Position numbers and translations under genes: made by a program. From a bacterium (lineage in GTDB: Bacteria; Vulcanimicrobiota; JABDET01), in contig JAKAVV010000002.1 in NCBI GenBank assembly GCA_021817145.1, positions 124,001-188,000 of the forward strand: a DNA stretch of 64,000 nt. Direction: 5' to 3'. The notes beneath the pieces are model-generated. The model did no database searches. It was not told where the DNA came from and saw nothing but the letters and a program-made list of their open reading frames with translations. How positions within the stretch are numbered: position 1 is the stretch's first letter; each line of letters starts with the position of its first letter. Below, piece by piece: positions 7,890 through 17,777 of this stretch.

Positions 7890-10319
7890 CTACAGAGAAA
7901 GTCTTCGGAGTCGAAGCGCGTTTCCAATAACAGAAACAGAACTGAAAGTCATGGCTAAAGCAGCAATCATTGGGCTCAAAAGAATCCCAAAAACAGGGTA
8001 AAGAACCCCTCCTGCAATTGGAATCCCAAGTGAATTGTAAAGAAAAGCCAGAAAAAGATTTTGGCGAATATTTTTCATAACAGCTCTGCTCAACTTACGC
8101 GCCCTTACAATTCCACGGAGATCCCCTTTTACAAGGGTTATCCCCGCGCTTTCAATCGCCACATCGGTTCCTGTTCCCATAGCTATTCCAACCTGCGCCT
8201 GGGCAAGAGCAGGGGCATCATTCACTCCATCCCCTGCCACAGCAACCATCTTTTTCTCGGATTGAAGCTGTTTAATCACACCCCCTTTTTCATCAGGCAG
8301 AACGCCGGCAGTAACCTTTTTGATCCCTAATTTTGCAGCAGCTGCCTGTGCGGGTTTCAAGCTGTCCCCTGTCAGCATGACAATTTCTATCCCCTGTTTT
8401 TTAAGCTCCTGAACAGCCTCAAAAGAGGATGGTTTAATCGGATCCGAAAGCGCAAGAAAACCAATTCCACGATTTTCAACCCCCACATAAATTACACTCT
8501 GTCCTTCTTTTTCAAGAGGTTCGGCTTTATTTAAAAGATCTCCTAAATCACACCTCATTTCTTCGAGAAATTTTTGATTTCCAAGGAAAATATTCTTCCC
8601 TCCAATTTTTCCAACCACTCCTTTTCCAGGAACAGAGCGAAAACTTTCGAGTTGAAGCAGATCTAATTTTTTACTGGCTGCAGCTGTTAAAATCCCCTCT
8701 GCAAGAGGGTGCTCACTTCCTTTTTCCAAACTTGCCGCAAGAGTAAGCAGTTCATTTCGATCCTGACCTGGTATTGGAAAAATTCCAGTTAATGTTGGCT
8801 TCCCTTCTGTTAATGTCCCTGTCTTATCCAGAACCAGGGTATCAATCTTTTCAAAAATCTCAAGAGCTTCAGCGTTTTTAATCAGGATGCCAGAAATCGC
8901 CCCTTGCCCTGTTCCCACCATAATGGACATAGGGGTCGCTAAACCAAGAGCGCAGGGACAGGCAATGATCAAAACTGAAATCCCGCTTACAAGAGCATAC
9001 GCTAATCTTGGCTGCGGTCCAACCAGACCCCAGATAATAAAAGCCGTAACTGCTGATAAAATAACCCCTGGAACAAAATAAGCAGAAACCGTATCAGCCA
9101 CTCTCTGGATTGGAGCGCGGCTTCTCTGAGCCTCGCTTACCATTTTCACTATATGAGCAAGAAGCGTATCCTTCCCAACTCGCTCTGCTTTCATGACAAA
9201 GCTCCCTGTTCCATTCATTGTGCCTCCAGTAACTGTGCTTCCTTTCTGTTTTTCCACAGGGATCGGCTCCCCTGTTATCATCCCCTCATTCACAGAGCTG
9301 GTCCCCTCAAGGACCGTTCCATCCACTGGAATTTTCTCCCCAGGTCTTACTCTAAGCTTATCTCCAGGTTTTACTGCCTCTAGAGAAACCTCTTCTTCTC
9401 TGCCGTCAGAATGAACAAGTTTTGCTGTTTTAGGAGCAAGAGAAAGCAGAGATTCAATAGCTCTGCTGGTCAGACTTCGAGCCCTAAGCTCTAAAACTTG
9501 ACCTAAAAGAACCAGGGTTGTGATCACAGCAGCAGCTTCAAAATAAACAGGAACAGCTCCTGAATGGCGGTGAAAGGAAGGGGGAAAAATCATAGGGAAA
9601 AAAGCGGCAGCAGTACTGTAAAAATAAGCAGCCCCTGTTCCAAGCCCGATCAAAGTAAACATATTTGGACTTCGATTCACAAGAGAAAACCATCCTCTTT
9701 CAAAAAGGGGATAACCGCACCATAACACAACAGGAGTGGTTAAAATAAACTCGACCCAAGTTATCACTTTCCCAGAGATTATACTCTGAAGAGGATGAGA
9801 AGGGAGCATTCTCAGCATGGCAAGAAGAAAAACAGGGAGAGTCAATACCGCGCTGATCCAGAATCTTCTAGACATATCAAAAAGCTCTTTGTTTTCATGC
9901 TTTTCAAGGATTGGAGCGACAGGTTCAAGAGCCATACCGCACTTAGGACAGATTCCAGGACCAACCTGCCTTATTTCAGGATGCATAGGGCAGGTGTAAG
10001 TTACATTTGATGGAGAGGAGAACATAGATCGGGATTCTGCCACGGATTGAGATTGCAGCATGGATTCAGATTCTGATTTTGATTGGACAGGATGTTGAGA
10101 TTTCGATTGGGATTCTGCGTGGGTTTGAGGGAGAAAACTCTCAGGAGAAGCAGTAAATTTGTCAAGGCACCTTTTACCGCAGAAATAATACTCTTGATCT
10201 TTATACTGATAATGATTCGGGACCGCGCTGGAAACAGTCATATGACAAACAGGATCAATGAAAGTTGAAGGGGTTGAATGTTCAGAGAGATCTTGTGCTG
10301 GGGGATCTTCTGCTGCCAT
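7890..10319 (-). CDS. copA: Copper-exporting P1B-type ATPase with YHS and TCPMHPE metal domains
   Basis: The 809-residue membrane pump should export Cu(I) using ATP. Domains in order: a YHS domain (about 20-65, DPVCHM and YYFCGKRC), a Ser/Gln-rich linker (about 66-105), a heavy-metal domain (YTCPMHPE ... CPKCGMAL, 108-130), then the ATPase core. The core has the metal-site [11 protein letters not shown], the phosphorylation site [18 protein letters not shown] and [10 protein letters not shown]. The last helices contain [11 protein letters not shown] and MTFSSVSV, which fit Cu(I)-type pumps. There is no classic GMTCxxC N-terminal domain. It is divergent from the CcdA-like gene across 132 bases, a plausible copper and thiol-stress pair. 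I found no clear CsoR or CueR operator in that gap. Confidence 0.93.
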   Translation of the reverse strand: MAAEDPPAQDLSEHSTPSTFIDPVCHMTVSSAVPNHYQYKDQEYYFCGKRCLDKFTASPESFLPQTHAESQSKSQHPVQSKSESESMLQSQSVAESRSMFSSPSNVTYTCPMHPEIRQVGPGICPKCGMALEPVAPILEKHENKELFDMSRRFWISAVLTLPVFLLAMLRMLPSHPLQSIISGKVITWVEFILTTPVVLWCGYPLFERGWFSLVNRSPNMFTLIGLGTGAAYFYSTAAAFFPMIFPPSFHRHSGAVPVYFEAAAVITTLVLLGQVLELRARSLTSRAIESLLSLAPKTAKLVHSDGREEEVSLEAVKPGDKLRVRPGEKIPVDGTVLEGTSSVNEGMITGEPIPVEKQKGSTVTGGTMNGTGSFVMKAERVGKDTLLAHIVKMVSEAQRSRAPIQRVADTVSAYFVPGVILSAVTAFIIWGLVGPQPRLAYALVSGISVLIIACPCALGLATPMSIMVGTGQGAISGILIKNAEALEIFEKIDTLVLDKTGTLTEGKPTLTGIFPIPGQDRNELLTLAASLEKGSEHPLAEGILTAAASKKLDLLQLESFRSVPGKGVVGKIGGKNIFLGNQKFLEEMRCDLGDLLNKAEPLEKEGQSVIYVGVENRGIGFLALSDPIKPSSFEAVQELKKQGIEIVMLTGDSLKPAQAAAAKLGIKKVTAGVLPDEKGGVIKQLQSEKKMVAVAGDGVNDAPALAQAQVGIAMGTGTDVAIESAGITLVKGDLRGIVRARKLSRAVMKNIRQNLFLAFLYNSLGIPIAGGVLYPVFGILLSPMIAALAMTFSSVSVIGNALRLRRLSL

Positions 10320-10451
10320 TTATTTCACCACCTTAAAGCGTCGCAAAAGTAATTCTACCAGGGGTTCTCCAGACAGCAACCATATCCTTCAGCGATTAAA
10401 ATGCGCAGAAGGACAACAAAACAATGAAAGAGAAGTTTTAAAAAGGTAAAA

Positions 10452-11198
10452 ATGCCAAAAAAGCAGTCAGTCATTTTCTGGAGCTCTTTAACTTTTGTGT
10501 TTGGTTTCTCCCTTGCCTTTACTCTTATGGGAGCAAGCGCCACAAGTCTTGGTAAATTCTTAATTACCAATAAAATTTTATTCTCAGAAATTGCGGGAGT
10601 GATTGTGATTATTTTAGGGCTCCATTTAATGGGAGCGCTGCGGGGGATAAAATTTTTAAACTTCCTTTATCAGGAAAAAAGGGTCCAGGTTACTAATAAA
10701 CCCCCTGGTTTATTAGGGGCTTTTTTAATGGGACTTGCATTTGCGGTTGGTTGGACCCCTTGTATTGGGCCCTTCCTTGGAGCAGCTCTTACCCTTGCCG
10801 CAGAAAAAAACACTGTTATCCAAGGAATGATCCTGCTCTTTACTTTTTCTTTAGGATTAGGGATTCCGTTTTTAATCACTTCTTTGGCCATCGGGCTGTT
10901 TTTTACTGTTTTCAGCAAGATTAAACATTATTTCCACTGGATTGAACTGTTAGGTGGAGGATTATTAATCATCATTGGAATTATGCTGGTCAGCGGCGAA
11001 TTTACGAAACTCGCTGCTCTTGCTGGACAGTTTTCGAATTATGGGTCTCTTGGACCAAATGGGAATAATCTTTCCTTAATAACCGCTTTTTTGGCGGGAA
11101 CGATTGCCTTTTTCTCCCCCTGTGTTCTCCCTTTGATTCCAGGATATATTTCGTATATTTCAGGGGTCAGTGTTCAGGAGCTGCAAAAAACGGCTTAA
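10452..11198 (+). CDS. CcdA/DsbD-type membrane thiol transporter, circularly permuted
   Basis: The 248-residue, six-helix membrane protein is CcdA-like and would carry electrons from cytoplasmic thioredoxin to extracytoplasmic thiol proteins. Its parts are in the wrong order. Canonical CcdA begins with the helix containing SPCVLPLIP and continues with FGFSLxFxLLGASA and then the GWTPCIGP helix. Here residue 1 lies in the loop after canonical helix 1 (VFGFSLAFTLMGASATSLG), GWTPCIGP follows with Cys104, and FLAGTIAFFSPCVLPLIPGY with Cys224 comes last, ending SGVSVQELQKTA. Joining the C-terminus to the N-terminus would recreate a normal CcdA. A TGA at 10425-10427 closes the frame upstream, so no N-terminal helix was missed. 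An AAAAAGG site precedes the ATG. Confidence 0.9.
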   Translation: MPKKQSVIFWSSLTFVFGFSLAFTLMGASATSLGKFLITNKILFSEIAGVIVIILGLHLMGALRGIKFLNFLYQEKRVQVTNKPPGLLGAFLMGLAFAVGWTPCIGPFLGAALTLAAEKNTVIQGMILLFTFSLGLGIPFLITSLAIGLFFTVFSKIKHYFHWIELLGGGLLIIIGIMLVSGEFTKLAALAGQFSNYGSLGPNGNNLSLITAFLAGTIAFFSPCVLPLIPGYISYISGVSVQELQKTA

Positions 11199-11251
11199 AA
11201 GCGAATGGAAAAAGTCTCGCCATCAAATAAGTATCCCATCACCTCGATTTT

Positions 11252-13438
11252 CTACAAATAAACTGGTTCATATTGCTGATTCGATTTCTTACCAACCTGT
11301 AATCTGATCCCATTCAGAGCTGTAATTTTTCCTGTATCATCCTGAAAAAGAGTTCGCAGTTCAAGCCGATCTTCAGGGTTTGCATCAGCAGGAATTTGAA
11401 CACTCAAAACCCCTGCTTTCTGCGCTTTATTTTCATCTGCAGCGCCAAGAATCTCTCCATCCGATATTTTTTCTCCATTTCTTGTTAACTGATACGAAAT
11501 CTTCCCTGAAACAGGTTTGTCTAAATCTGAAACAAGCCAAACAGGAACACGATAGGTTTCACCCGCAGACACTTGATTCGTCTTCCAATCCAGACTCACG
11601 ATAACAGGAGCCATCGCTTCTTTAATGGCTCGAAATCCTAATTTTTCTTCCCCTTTGTAATCCAACACACCCCAGGTCACTGCTGCCCATGGATCTTTAA
11701 ACATAAAAGGATAAAGCCCAACAATTGGATTCCCTTTGTTTCTTCTAAAATATTCTGTCATATATTTGAGCAGATCAGACTGATATTCTTGAGAACTTTT
11801 AGCCGCTTGATCCACATTTTGAAATGCCTTGTATGGTCCAACATATTTTTTAAAGGGTCCTGGCTGGAAATTGTGATATTTCCAAACTTTTTCATCCGGA
11901 TGCCAAAGAGCATCTTTAGGAATAAAATCATGAATTGAATCAGGGATACCTTGAGCGCCGTACTCTGTGATCAAGCTGGATTTCATGAAACGATTGATAA
12001 GCCCAACATTCGTATATTTAAAAAAGTACCAGCCCGCATAATTATGTTGAGCCGTAGAAGAAGATTTAAAAGTTACCCGAGAAGGGTCCAATTCCTTAGA
12101 AAATTTGAATAAATCCCTGTCCAAAAAATAAGTGTAAGGGAAAGGCTGTGGTTCATTGTGAACTGAATAAGCCCAGACACAGGGGAAATTCCTCACCTCA
12201 GAGATAAACTCTTGATACTGTTTTTTTGCTTCTTTCTTGTCAGGAAGGGCTCCCCAAATTAAAGGGAACTCAGCCATCACTAAAAACCCTTGTTTTGATG
12301 CCTGTTCATAAAATTCTTCAGGAAGAATATGGGCATGCACTCGAACCGCATTCATATTCGCTTCTTTCATTTTATCAAGATCATGAACAAAAGATTGAGT
12401 GGGGTAACTGGACAGCCACTGGGTTGGAATGTAATTAATCCCTTTTTGAAAAACTGGCTTTCCATTCAAAGTGAAAATTCCATTTTTCGAATCAAATTGA
12501 ATTTCTCGAATTCCGAAACATCCTTTTTTCTCATCTGAAACTTCCCCATGAGACAGAACTCTTAAATTGAAATGGTAGAGATTTGGTTCCCCTTTATCCC
12601 ATGTCCACCATAATTTTGGATGATTTTCAATCTGATGGATAGTCAAGCGATTTTCTCCTGGTTTAACCAAAATTTCCCTTCGAATCGTTTTTTCGTGATC
12701 TTGTCCATACTGGAGCTCTACCAACGCTTTCTTAGCATTGGAATCCTTTGAAAAAAGAGACAAATGAAAGCTGAGATCTGCTTTTTGGTGGTCAGGGCTT
12801 AACTTTGTTTCAACAAATGATTCCTGAATTTCCACTTTCCCCTTTGCCTGCAAAACCACAGAGTTCCAGATTCCTCCTGTATTCCCATCATTTTTGCCGG
12901 CTTTCAAGTGAAAAATATTTAAAAAAGTCTGACCAGCGGGTCGGGCATCATGATGGCCAAAAACCCCTTTAATCGCTTTTTTAAACAAAGGATACCCTGG
13001 ATTTTCAGCATTGACATGAACTTCAAGAGTGTTTTCTTCTCCAGGAAGAATACTGGCAGCAGAAAGAGAAAAAGGAGAAAAATATCCTTCATGTTTTCCA
13101 ATCTGCTTCCCATTCAAAAAAACCTCTGCTTTATAATCAATCCCCTGGAAATGAAACTCGAGATCCTCCCCTTTTTCAAGAGCTTCTTGAAGATCTTTTG
13201 AAACCATAAATCTTTTTCGGTAAATCGCTTCAGTTGAATTGAAATGAGATTGATTCTGAACAGCCCAGTTTCCAGGAACATGGGTTTTTTCCCAGTCAGG
13301 ATGCTGATCTTTCGGAAAAAGGATCTCCCATTCTCCATCCAAAACTTGATTATTCTTCTCTGGAAGATCAGGGCTTTTTCGAACGCTGGATGGGAGAGGG
13401 AATGATCTTTGTTGAAGCGAAGTTTTACTGCACTTCAT
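11252..13438 (-). CDS. Glycoside hydrolase family 2 enzyme
   Basis: The 728-residue protein has the GH2 architecture. A sugar-binding jelly roll at about 30-190 contains WEKTHVPGNW and VFLNGKQIGKHEGYFSPF. An immunoglobulin-like domain follows, then a TIM barrel from about residue 330 (LNGKPVFQKGINY). The acid/base Glu is in SVHNEPQP and the nucleophile Glu in LITEYGAQG. GH2 includes beta-galactosidases, beta-glucuronidases and beta-mannosidases, and the substrate cannot be told from these motifs. No signal peptide is present, so it should act on imported sugars in the cytoplasm. It ends the minus-strand block that also carries a ChbG-like deacetylase and a PTS permease, which suggests oligosaccharide use. 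Confidence 0.88.
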   Translation of the reverse strand: MKCSKTSLQQRSFPLPSSVRKSPDLPEKNNQVLDGEWEILFPKDQHPDWEKTHVPGNWAVQNQSHFNSTEAIYRKRFMVSKDLQEALEKGEDLEFHFQGIDYKAEVFLNGKQIGKHEGYFSPFSLSAASILPGEENTLEVHVNAENPGYPLFKKAIKGVFGHHDARPAGQTFLNIFHLKAGKNDGNTGGIWNSVVLQAKGKVEIQESFVETKLSPDHQKADLSFHLSLFSKDSNAKKALVELQYGQDHEKTIRREILVKPGENRLTIHQIENHPKLWWTWDKGEPNLYHFNLRVLSHGEVSDEKKGCFGIREIQFDSKNGIFTLNGKPVFQKGINYIPTQWLSSYPTQSFVHDLDKMKEANMNAVRVHAHILPEEFYEQASKQGFLVMAEFPLIWGALPDKKEAKKQYQEFISEVRNFPCVWAYSVHNEPQPFPYTYFLDRDLFKFSKELDPSRVTFKSSSTAQHNYAGWYFFKYTNVGLINRFMKSSLITEYGAQGIPDSIHDFIPKDALWHPDEKVWKYHNFQPGPFKKYVGPYKAFQNVDQAAKSSQEYQSDLLKYMTEYFRRNKGNPIVGLYPFMFKDPWAAVTWGVLDYKGEEKLGFRAIKEAMAPVIVSLDWKTNQVSAGETYRVPVWLVSDLDKPVSGKISYQLTRNGEKISDGEILGAADENKAQKAGVLSVQIPADANPEDRLELRTLFQDDTGKITALNGIRLQVGKKSNQQYEPVYL

Positions 13439-13539
13439 AATCTCAGTTTATCTGATTCCTGAGAGAAAATCAATCACTCCGCATCCGAGATTTGTTAATA
13501 TTTAATGAACAAAGTTAACTTCAAAAATCATGAGGGCTC

Positions 13540-14910
13540 TCAGTGATCAAACATTTTCTGAGGTAGAGAGTAATTGCAAGCTCCAGAAGGAGCAAAGCGA
13601 TATTCACCTATCCATTTCTTCTCACAGATCAAACGTATCATTTTCAAAAATTCTTCCACTTCTTCTTCGGTATTGTAAATGCCAAAAGAGGCGCGAACCG
13701 TGCCGGGAAGAGAATGTTTATTTCCTTCAGCTGCTGTGGTCTTCAATTTGCTCAGATCCTTAACTTTTAAAAGCTTGTGCAGATAAGGATGAGCGCAAAA
13801 ACAGCCATTTCTTGTGGCAATGGCTCCTTCATAATTTAAAATTGCTGAAACCAGATCATGAGGAAGATCGAGAATGTTAAATGCAATCACTCCCAATCTT
13901 TTTTCAGGATCTAAAGGACCATAAACAGTTACCCCTTCGATAGAAAGAAGCCCTTCAAGAGCCAGTTTAAGAAGATTTTTTTCATGCTGTCGAATTCTTG
14001 CCATTCCAATTTCGTCTAAAAATTTAAGAGATTCCGCAAAGCCAATGGCTCCAGCAATATTGGGAGTCCCTCCCTCATGCCGCTCCGGCGACTTTTCGTA
14101 TAAAACGTCATCATGGGTCACATAGACAATGGTGCCGCCGCCAGGAAGACATGGATCCGCTTTATCCAAAAGCTCGCGAGGAGCATAAAGAAATGCAGAG
14201 CCAAAAGGGGCATAAGCTTTGTGTCCTGCAGCAGCCAGAAAATCAATGCCTGTTTTTCCCACATCAATTTTATGATGAGCCAGAAGTTGAGCTGCATCCA
14301 CCAGAATATAAGCTCCGTTTTCATGCGCCATTCTGGCAATGGTCTGAATATCCGGCATAAATCCTGTCACATTGGAAGCTCCTGTAACAGCTACCAATTT
14401 TACCTGAAATTTTTTTAATTTTTCCTCCAGATCCGCCATATCCAGAGATCCATCTTTCAGAAGCTCCACATATTCCACTTTTCCCCGCTTGCGGTGCGGA
14501 AGATCGTTGGAATGATGTTCCATCCAGGTGGCAAGCGTGATTCCTTCCATCTTTGTCATCACATGACTGGCCAGAGTTAGAGCTTCTGTTGTATTTCCGG
14601 TCATAATAATTGCATGATCCGATAAATGTCCCCCAATAAATTCAGCAATCACTTCTTTTGCGCGATCAAACATTTTTGAAGCAATTAAAGAAAGATTGTG
14701 ATGCCCCCTGTGAATATTAGCATAATCATTTTCCAGAAAGTCGATGTAAGTTTTTAAAACTTGACGAGGCGGGTGGGTGCTGGCTGCGTGATCAAAATAA
14801 ATAAGTGGCACAGGTTCACTCCTCCCTATAACTTCAAAAGCAATTTCTGTAATAGGAAATTCTTTCCTGATTTCTTTAAGATTACATCTTGAAAACCCCT
14901 CTTCGTTCAT
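13540..14910 (-). CDS. Class V aminotransferase, SufS/Csd-like cysteine desulfurase
   Basis: The 456-residue PLP enzyme should remove sulfur from cysteine or a related substrate. It has the family start LIYFDHAAST, the HHSN motif in WMEHHSNDLP, the PLP-binding Lys in AAAGHKAYAPFG, HEGGTPNIAG and the reactive Cys region ATRNGCFCAHPYL. Two Cys lie in the reactive loop. The N-terminal extension of about 35 residues and the C-terminal tail of about 20 residues are longer than in SufS. No SufBCD or IscU partner is nearby, so it may supply sulfur for another purpose. It is separated by 18 bases from the RNase gene upstream and is probably in the same transcript. Confidence 0.85.
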   Translation of the reverse strand: MNEEGFSRCNLKEIRKEFPITEIAFEVIGRSEPVPLIYFDHAASTHPPRQVLKTYIDFLENDYANIHRGHHNLSLIASKMFDRAKEVIAEFIGGHLSDHAIIMTGNTTEALTLASHVMTKMEGITLATWMEHHSNDLPHRKRGKVEYVELLKDGSLDMADLEEKLKKFQVKLVAVTGASNVTGFMPDIQTIARMAHENGAYILVDAAQLLAHHKIDVGKTGIDFLAAAGHKAYAPFGSAFLYAPRELLDKADPCLPGGGTIVYVTHDDVLYEKSPERHEGGTPNIAGAIGFAESLKFLDEIGMARIRQHEKNLLKLALEGLLSIEGVTVYGPLDPEKRLGVIAFNILDLPHDLVSAILNYEGAIATRNGCFCAHPYLHKLLKVKDLSKLKTTAAEGNKHSLPGTVRASFGIYNTEEEVEEFLKMIRLICEKKWIGEYRFAPSGACNYSLPQKMFDH

Positions 14911-14928
14911 TTTTCCTCTCCCCTTTCT

Positions 14929-16896
14929 TTAACTGGCGATGCTGATTTTGATCACATTTGAGCGAGGTTTTACCTGCTGGATAACTGCTTCAACTTCATC
15001 CCCCACTTTTTGTTCTTTTATCCCTTTTGCGCAGTATATTTCAAGAGCGAGGTCAGGGATAAGAATCAGATATTCAGAAGGATGAACATCTAAAATAAAA
15101 CCCTGGAACTTTCCCCCTATTTTTCTCTCTAAATAGTTCAGCAGCCAGTACCTTTTTGATTCCCGCTCCACCAGATCCGAAATCTCAATCCACCGCTCAC
15201 TGTAAGCTCGAATCATTTCCAAATCCTCTGTTTGATAAGATAGAGGATTCCCCCTTAAAAATGCTTTTAACTGGCGGTGAACCACTAAATCGCTGTACCT
15301 CCGAATCGGGGATGACATTTGTGAATAGACTTTAAGTCCTAATCCAAAATGAGGAGAAGGATGGGTTGAAATCTCCCCTCTGCGGATCACTTTTCTTTGT
15401 CTGTAAAGGTTTACCCAATCCCCGTCTTTTGTGGGAAAAATTTGAGAAGGAGGGTCTTGAATCCGATAGAGAGTGGGAATTTTATTTTCATAACAATATA
15501 AACCTGCCAGGTAATTCGCCAAAACCATCCATTCACTGACCAGAACCTGACTTTTTGACTTAAAACTCATGGGTTTAATGGAAATTTCACCGGTTGCCCG
15601 GTTAGCAGAGATATCTACCTTTGGGAATTGAAGGACAAGAGCCCCATCCTGAACTCTTTTATTCTTGAAAGAGCAGGCAAGATGATAGAGAGAAGAAAGA
15701 GCCTCCTCTTCATCTATCAATCTGTCTGCCTCTTGATAAGAAAGTTTTCTTTTCACTTTGACCAGAGTTTCTTTAATCTCCCAGGAAACGAGATTTCCAA
15801 TCTGATCAAAGGTCGCTAAAACAGAAAGAGCGGGACGATCTTCGCCTTTAACCAGGCTTGCCTTTTCTGTAATGGAGTCAGGGAGCATCGAAATTTTCTC
15901 ATCAGGAAGGTAAATAGAAGTGCTTCTCGCATAAGCCTCTTTATCCATTAAAGAATCTTTCTTAATCAGTAAAGCAGCGTCTGCAATATGAACTCCAACC
16001 CTGCAGCCTGTCTGCAATTTTTCAAAACTTAAGGCATCATCAATATCTGTTGTTGTCTCTTCATCAATAGAAAAAAGATTCAAACCTGATAAATCCAAGT
16101 AATCACCGATAGGCAAAGGTTCAGTCACCCTTTCTTGAGCTTCTGACTCCACTTTTTCCGGAAATTTTTGGGGGACGCGGTATCGTTTTAAAAACAGATT
16201 CTCGCGCTGATGGAAAATACCGCATTTAACTAAAATATTAAAAGCAGCATCCAAATCAGCCAGTTTTCCTTTTTTTAAAAGAGACTGAGCTTGTTTAAAT
16301 TTACCTGATTGATTTTCGAAAATAAAAAAATCTTTTAAAATTTCCAGGAACCCTGAACTTCCCTCAGGAATCTCCCCTTTGCCTCCTTCGGACAGCCAGG
16401 AGATAAATCTTTCTTCTCTCTGTTTATGCAGTTCTTGTTGATTCCGGCTTTCTTCCATCATTTTAACAGTTTTGGAATCAACAGGGGAAAACCCATTCCC
16501 CCTTGCGCGAAAATACCCTCTATCTTCATGCAGCAGACGGATCACAGCCGCTTTTTCATCAAATCCAACCTCAGAACCAAAATAAAGTTCTGCAAGGTTT
16601 TCCGCAGATCTCGGATTCTCTTCCCCTTCCACTGTTTCCCAGAGAATTTTAAGCTGAATCTTCTGTTTTAAAGTTTCTCGCTTTTCTTGAATTTTTTTTA
16701 ATTCAGTTGAAAGGAGATCTTTTCCCTTATCAAGACTTAATCCTGGGTTAGAAAAAAGAATTTTATCAGGAGAAATTTTAAATTCCCTTTTATCAAAGCA
16801 GAAGACCAGAATCTGCTTTTCTCCAGAAGACAAAACCACTCCTGAGGAAATTCGATTCTTTTCTTTAATTTCAACAATGTCGCCTTGTGTCAACAC
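14929..16896 (-). CDS. RNB-domain 3'-5' exoribonuclease (RNase II/R family)
   Basis: The 655-residue protein has an N-terminal SH3/OB-like region (MLTQGDIVEIKEKNRISSG), a middle helical part, and the RNB catalytic domain from about residue 265. There the metal-binding acids appear in FSIDEETTTDIDDALS. HIADAALLI, STSIYLPDEKISMLP and MSSPIRRYSDLVVHRQL follow. The C-terminal 60 residues look like an S1 domain. The size and the N-terminal layout are closer to the RNase II-type proteins of cyanobacteria and chloroplasts than to E. coli RNase R. Its substrate RNA cannot be predicted. Confidence 0.87.
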   Translation of the reverse strand: MLTQGDIVEIKEKNRISSGVVLSSGEKQILVFCFDKREFKISPDKILFSNPGLSLDKGKDLLSTELKKIQEKRETLKQKIQLKILWETVEGEENPRSAENLAELYFGSEVGFDEKAAVIRLLHEDRGYFRARGNGFSPVDSKTVKMMEESRNQQELHKQREERFISWLSEGGKGEIPEGSSGFLEILKDFFIFENQSGKFKQAQSLLKKGKLADLDAAFNILVKCGIFHQRENLFLKRYRVPQKFPEKVESEAQERVTEPLPIGDYLDLSGLNLFSIDEETTTDIDDALSFEKLQTGCRVGVHIADAALLIKKDSLMDKEAYARSTSIYLPDEKISMLPDSITEKASLVKGEDRPALSVLATFDQIGNLVSWEIKETLVKVKRKLSYQEADRLIDEEEALSSLYHLACSFKNKRVQDGALVLQFPKVDISANRATGEISIKPMSFKSKSQVLVSEWMVLANYLAGLYCYENKIPTLYRIQDPPSQIFPTKDGDWVNLYRQRKVIRRGEISTHPSPHFGLGLKVYSQMSSPIRRYSDLVVHRQLKAFLRGNPLSYQTEDLEMIRAYSERWIEISDLVERESKRYWLLNYLERKIGGKFQGFILDVHPSEYLILIPDLALEIYCAKGIKEQKVGDEVEAVIQQVKPRSNVIKISIAS

Positions 16897-16928
16897 TTTA
16901 TACGACTCTTTCTTTAAATAAATCTTTT

Positions 16929-17738
16929 TTAATAGGATGGAGGGTTTTCCATGATCAAATCACACGTTCGATCAGGAGCTTTCTCAGGAATTGGAATTTC
17001 TTGGAAACGAGACAAAACAATCCCTTTATCTAAAATCCACTCTTTCAATCCAATAGAAGTCAGAACTGCCAGTTCTTTCTGCCTAAAGTCGGAATAAGAA
17101 CTTATTTTTTTTAAATCCTCATCCACAAAACCAGGATGACACATTACTTCAGTAAATCCATCTGGGATCCCTGTCAATAACCTTTGAAGATGTTCTACAG
17201 TCACGTTCCCTTCCCCATAAAACTCTAAAATCGTTGAATCTGTTGTTGGAATCGAATTTGATTTTAAAAAATCTCGAACCCAGGGGGCAGGGGATCGAAC
17301 AGCAAGAGAATATTCTTCAGCCAGTTCTGCCAGTCTATCTAATAGAGCAGGATGCAGATGGGTATGGTGGTGAGTATCCAGATGAGTTAAATTCAATCCA
17401 TCATTCTTTGCTTTCTGAATCTGAGCTGACCATTCAAGAGCAGCTTCCTCTGGATCAATTTTCTCAAAATCTTTATTCCGAATAAACAATCCATTCCCAT
17501 CCACCAGAGTTTTCACGGATTCTAATGGCAGCAGGGGTTTTCCCCATGTGATATTCAAATGCAGTCCTGTATCTAGTCCTGGGGCAGATTTAAGCAGAGG
17601 CAATGCTTTTTCAAGATGAGGAGAATTGATTAAAACGGTTGTGCTGGTAACAATCCCCTCTTGATGGGCATTGATAATCCCTTCGCAAACACCTAAAGTT
17701 AACCCAAAATCATCGGCATTAATGATTAATCTTTTCAT
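16929..17738 (-). CDS. YdjC/ChbG-family carbohydrate deacetylase
   Basis: The 269-residue protein begins MKRLIINADDFGLT, the metal-binding Asp motif of ChbG-type deacetylases, and has GLHLNITWGKP, the His-rich HLDTHHHTHLHP and MCHPGFVD. ChbG removes an acetyl group from chito-oligosaccharides so that they can be used and sensed; HpnK, another relative, acts on a hopanoid sugar. The gene is 39 bases downstream of a cellobiose/chitobiose-type PTS permease, which favours an oligosaccharide role. The cytoplasmic location is inferred from the lack of a signal peptide. Confidence 0.88.
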   Translation of the reverse strand: MKRLIINADDFGLTLGVCEGIINAHQEGIVTSTTVLINSPHLEKALPLLKSAPGLDTGLHLNITWGKPLLPLESVKTLVDGNGLFIRNKDFEKIDPEEAALEWSAQIQKAKNDGLNLTHLDTHHHTHLHPALLDRLAELAEEYSLAVRSPAPWVRDFLKSNSIPTTDSTILEFYGEGNVTVEHLQRLLTGIPDGFTEVMCHPGFVDEDLKKISSYSDFRQKELAVLTSIGLKEWILDKGIVLSRFQEIPIPEKAPDRTCDLIMENPPSY

Positions 17739-17777
17739 TTATTTTCTATCTCAAATTCAACAGCTGCCCTTTCTTGA

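Noticed and set aside
10320-10451. A copper-responsive operator between copA and the ccdA-like gene
   Set aside because: No clear CsoR, CopY or CueR-type palindrome could be identified by eye.
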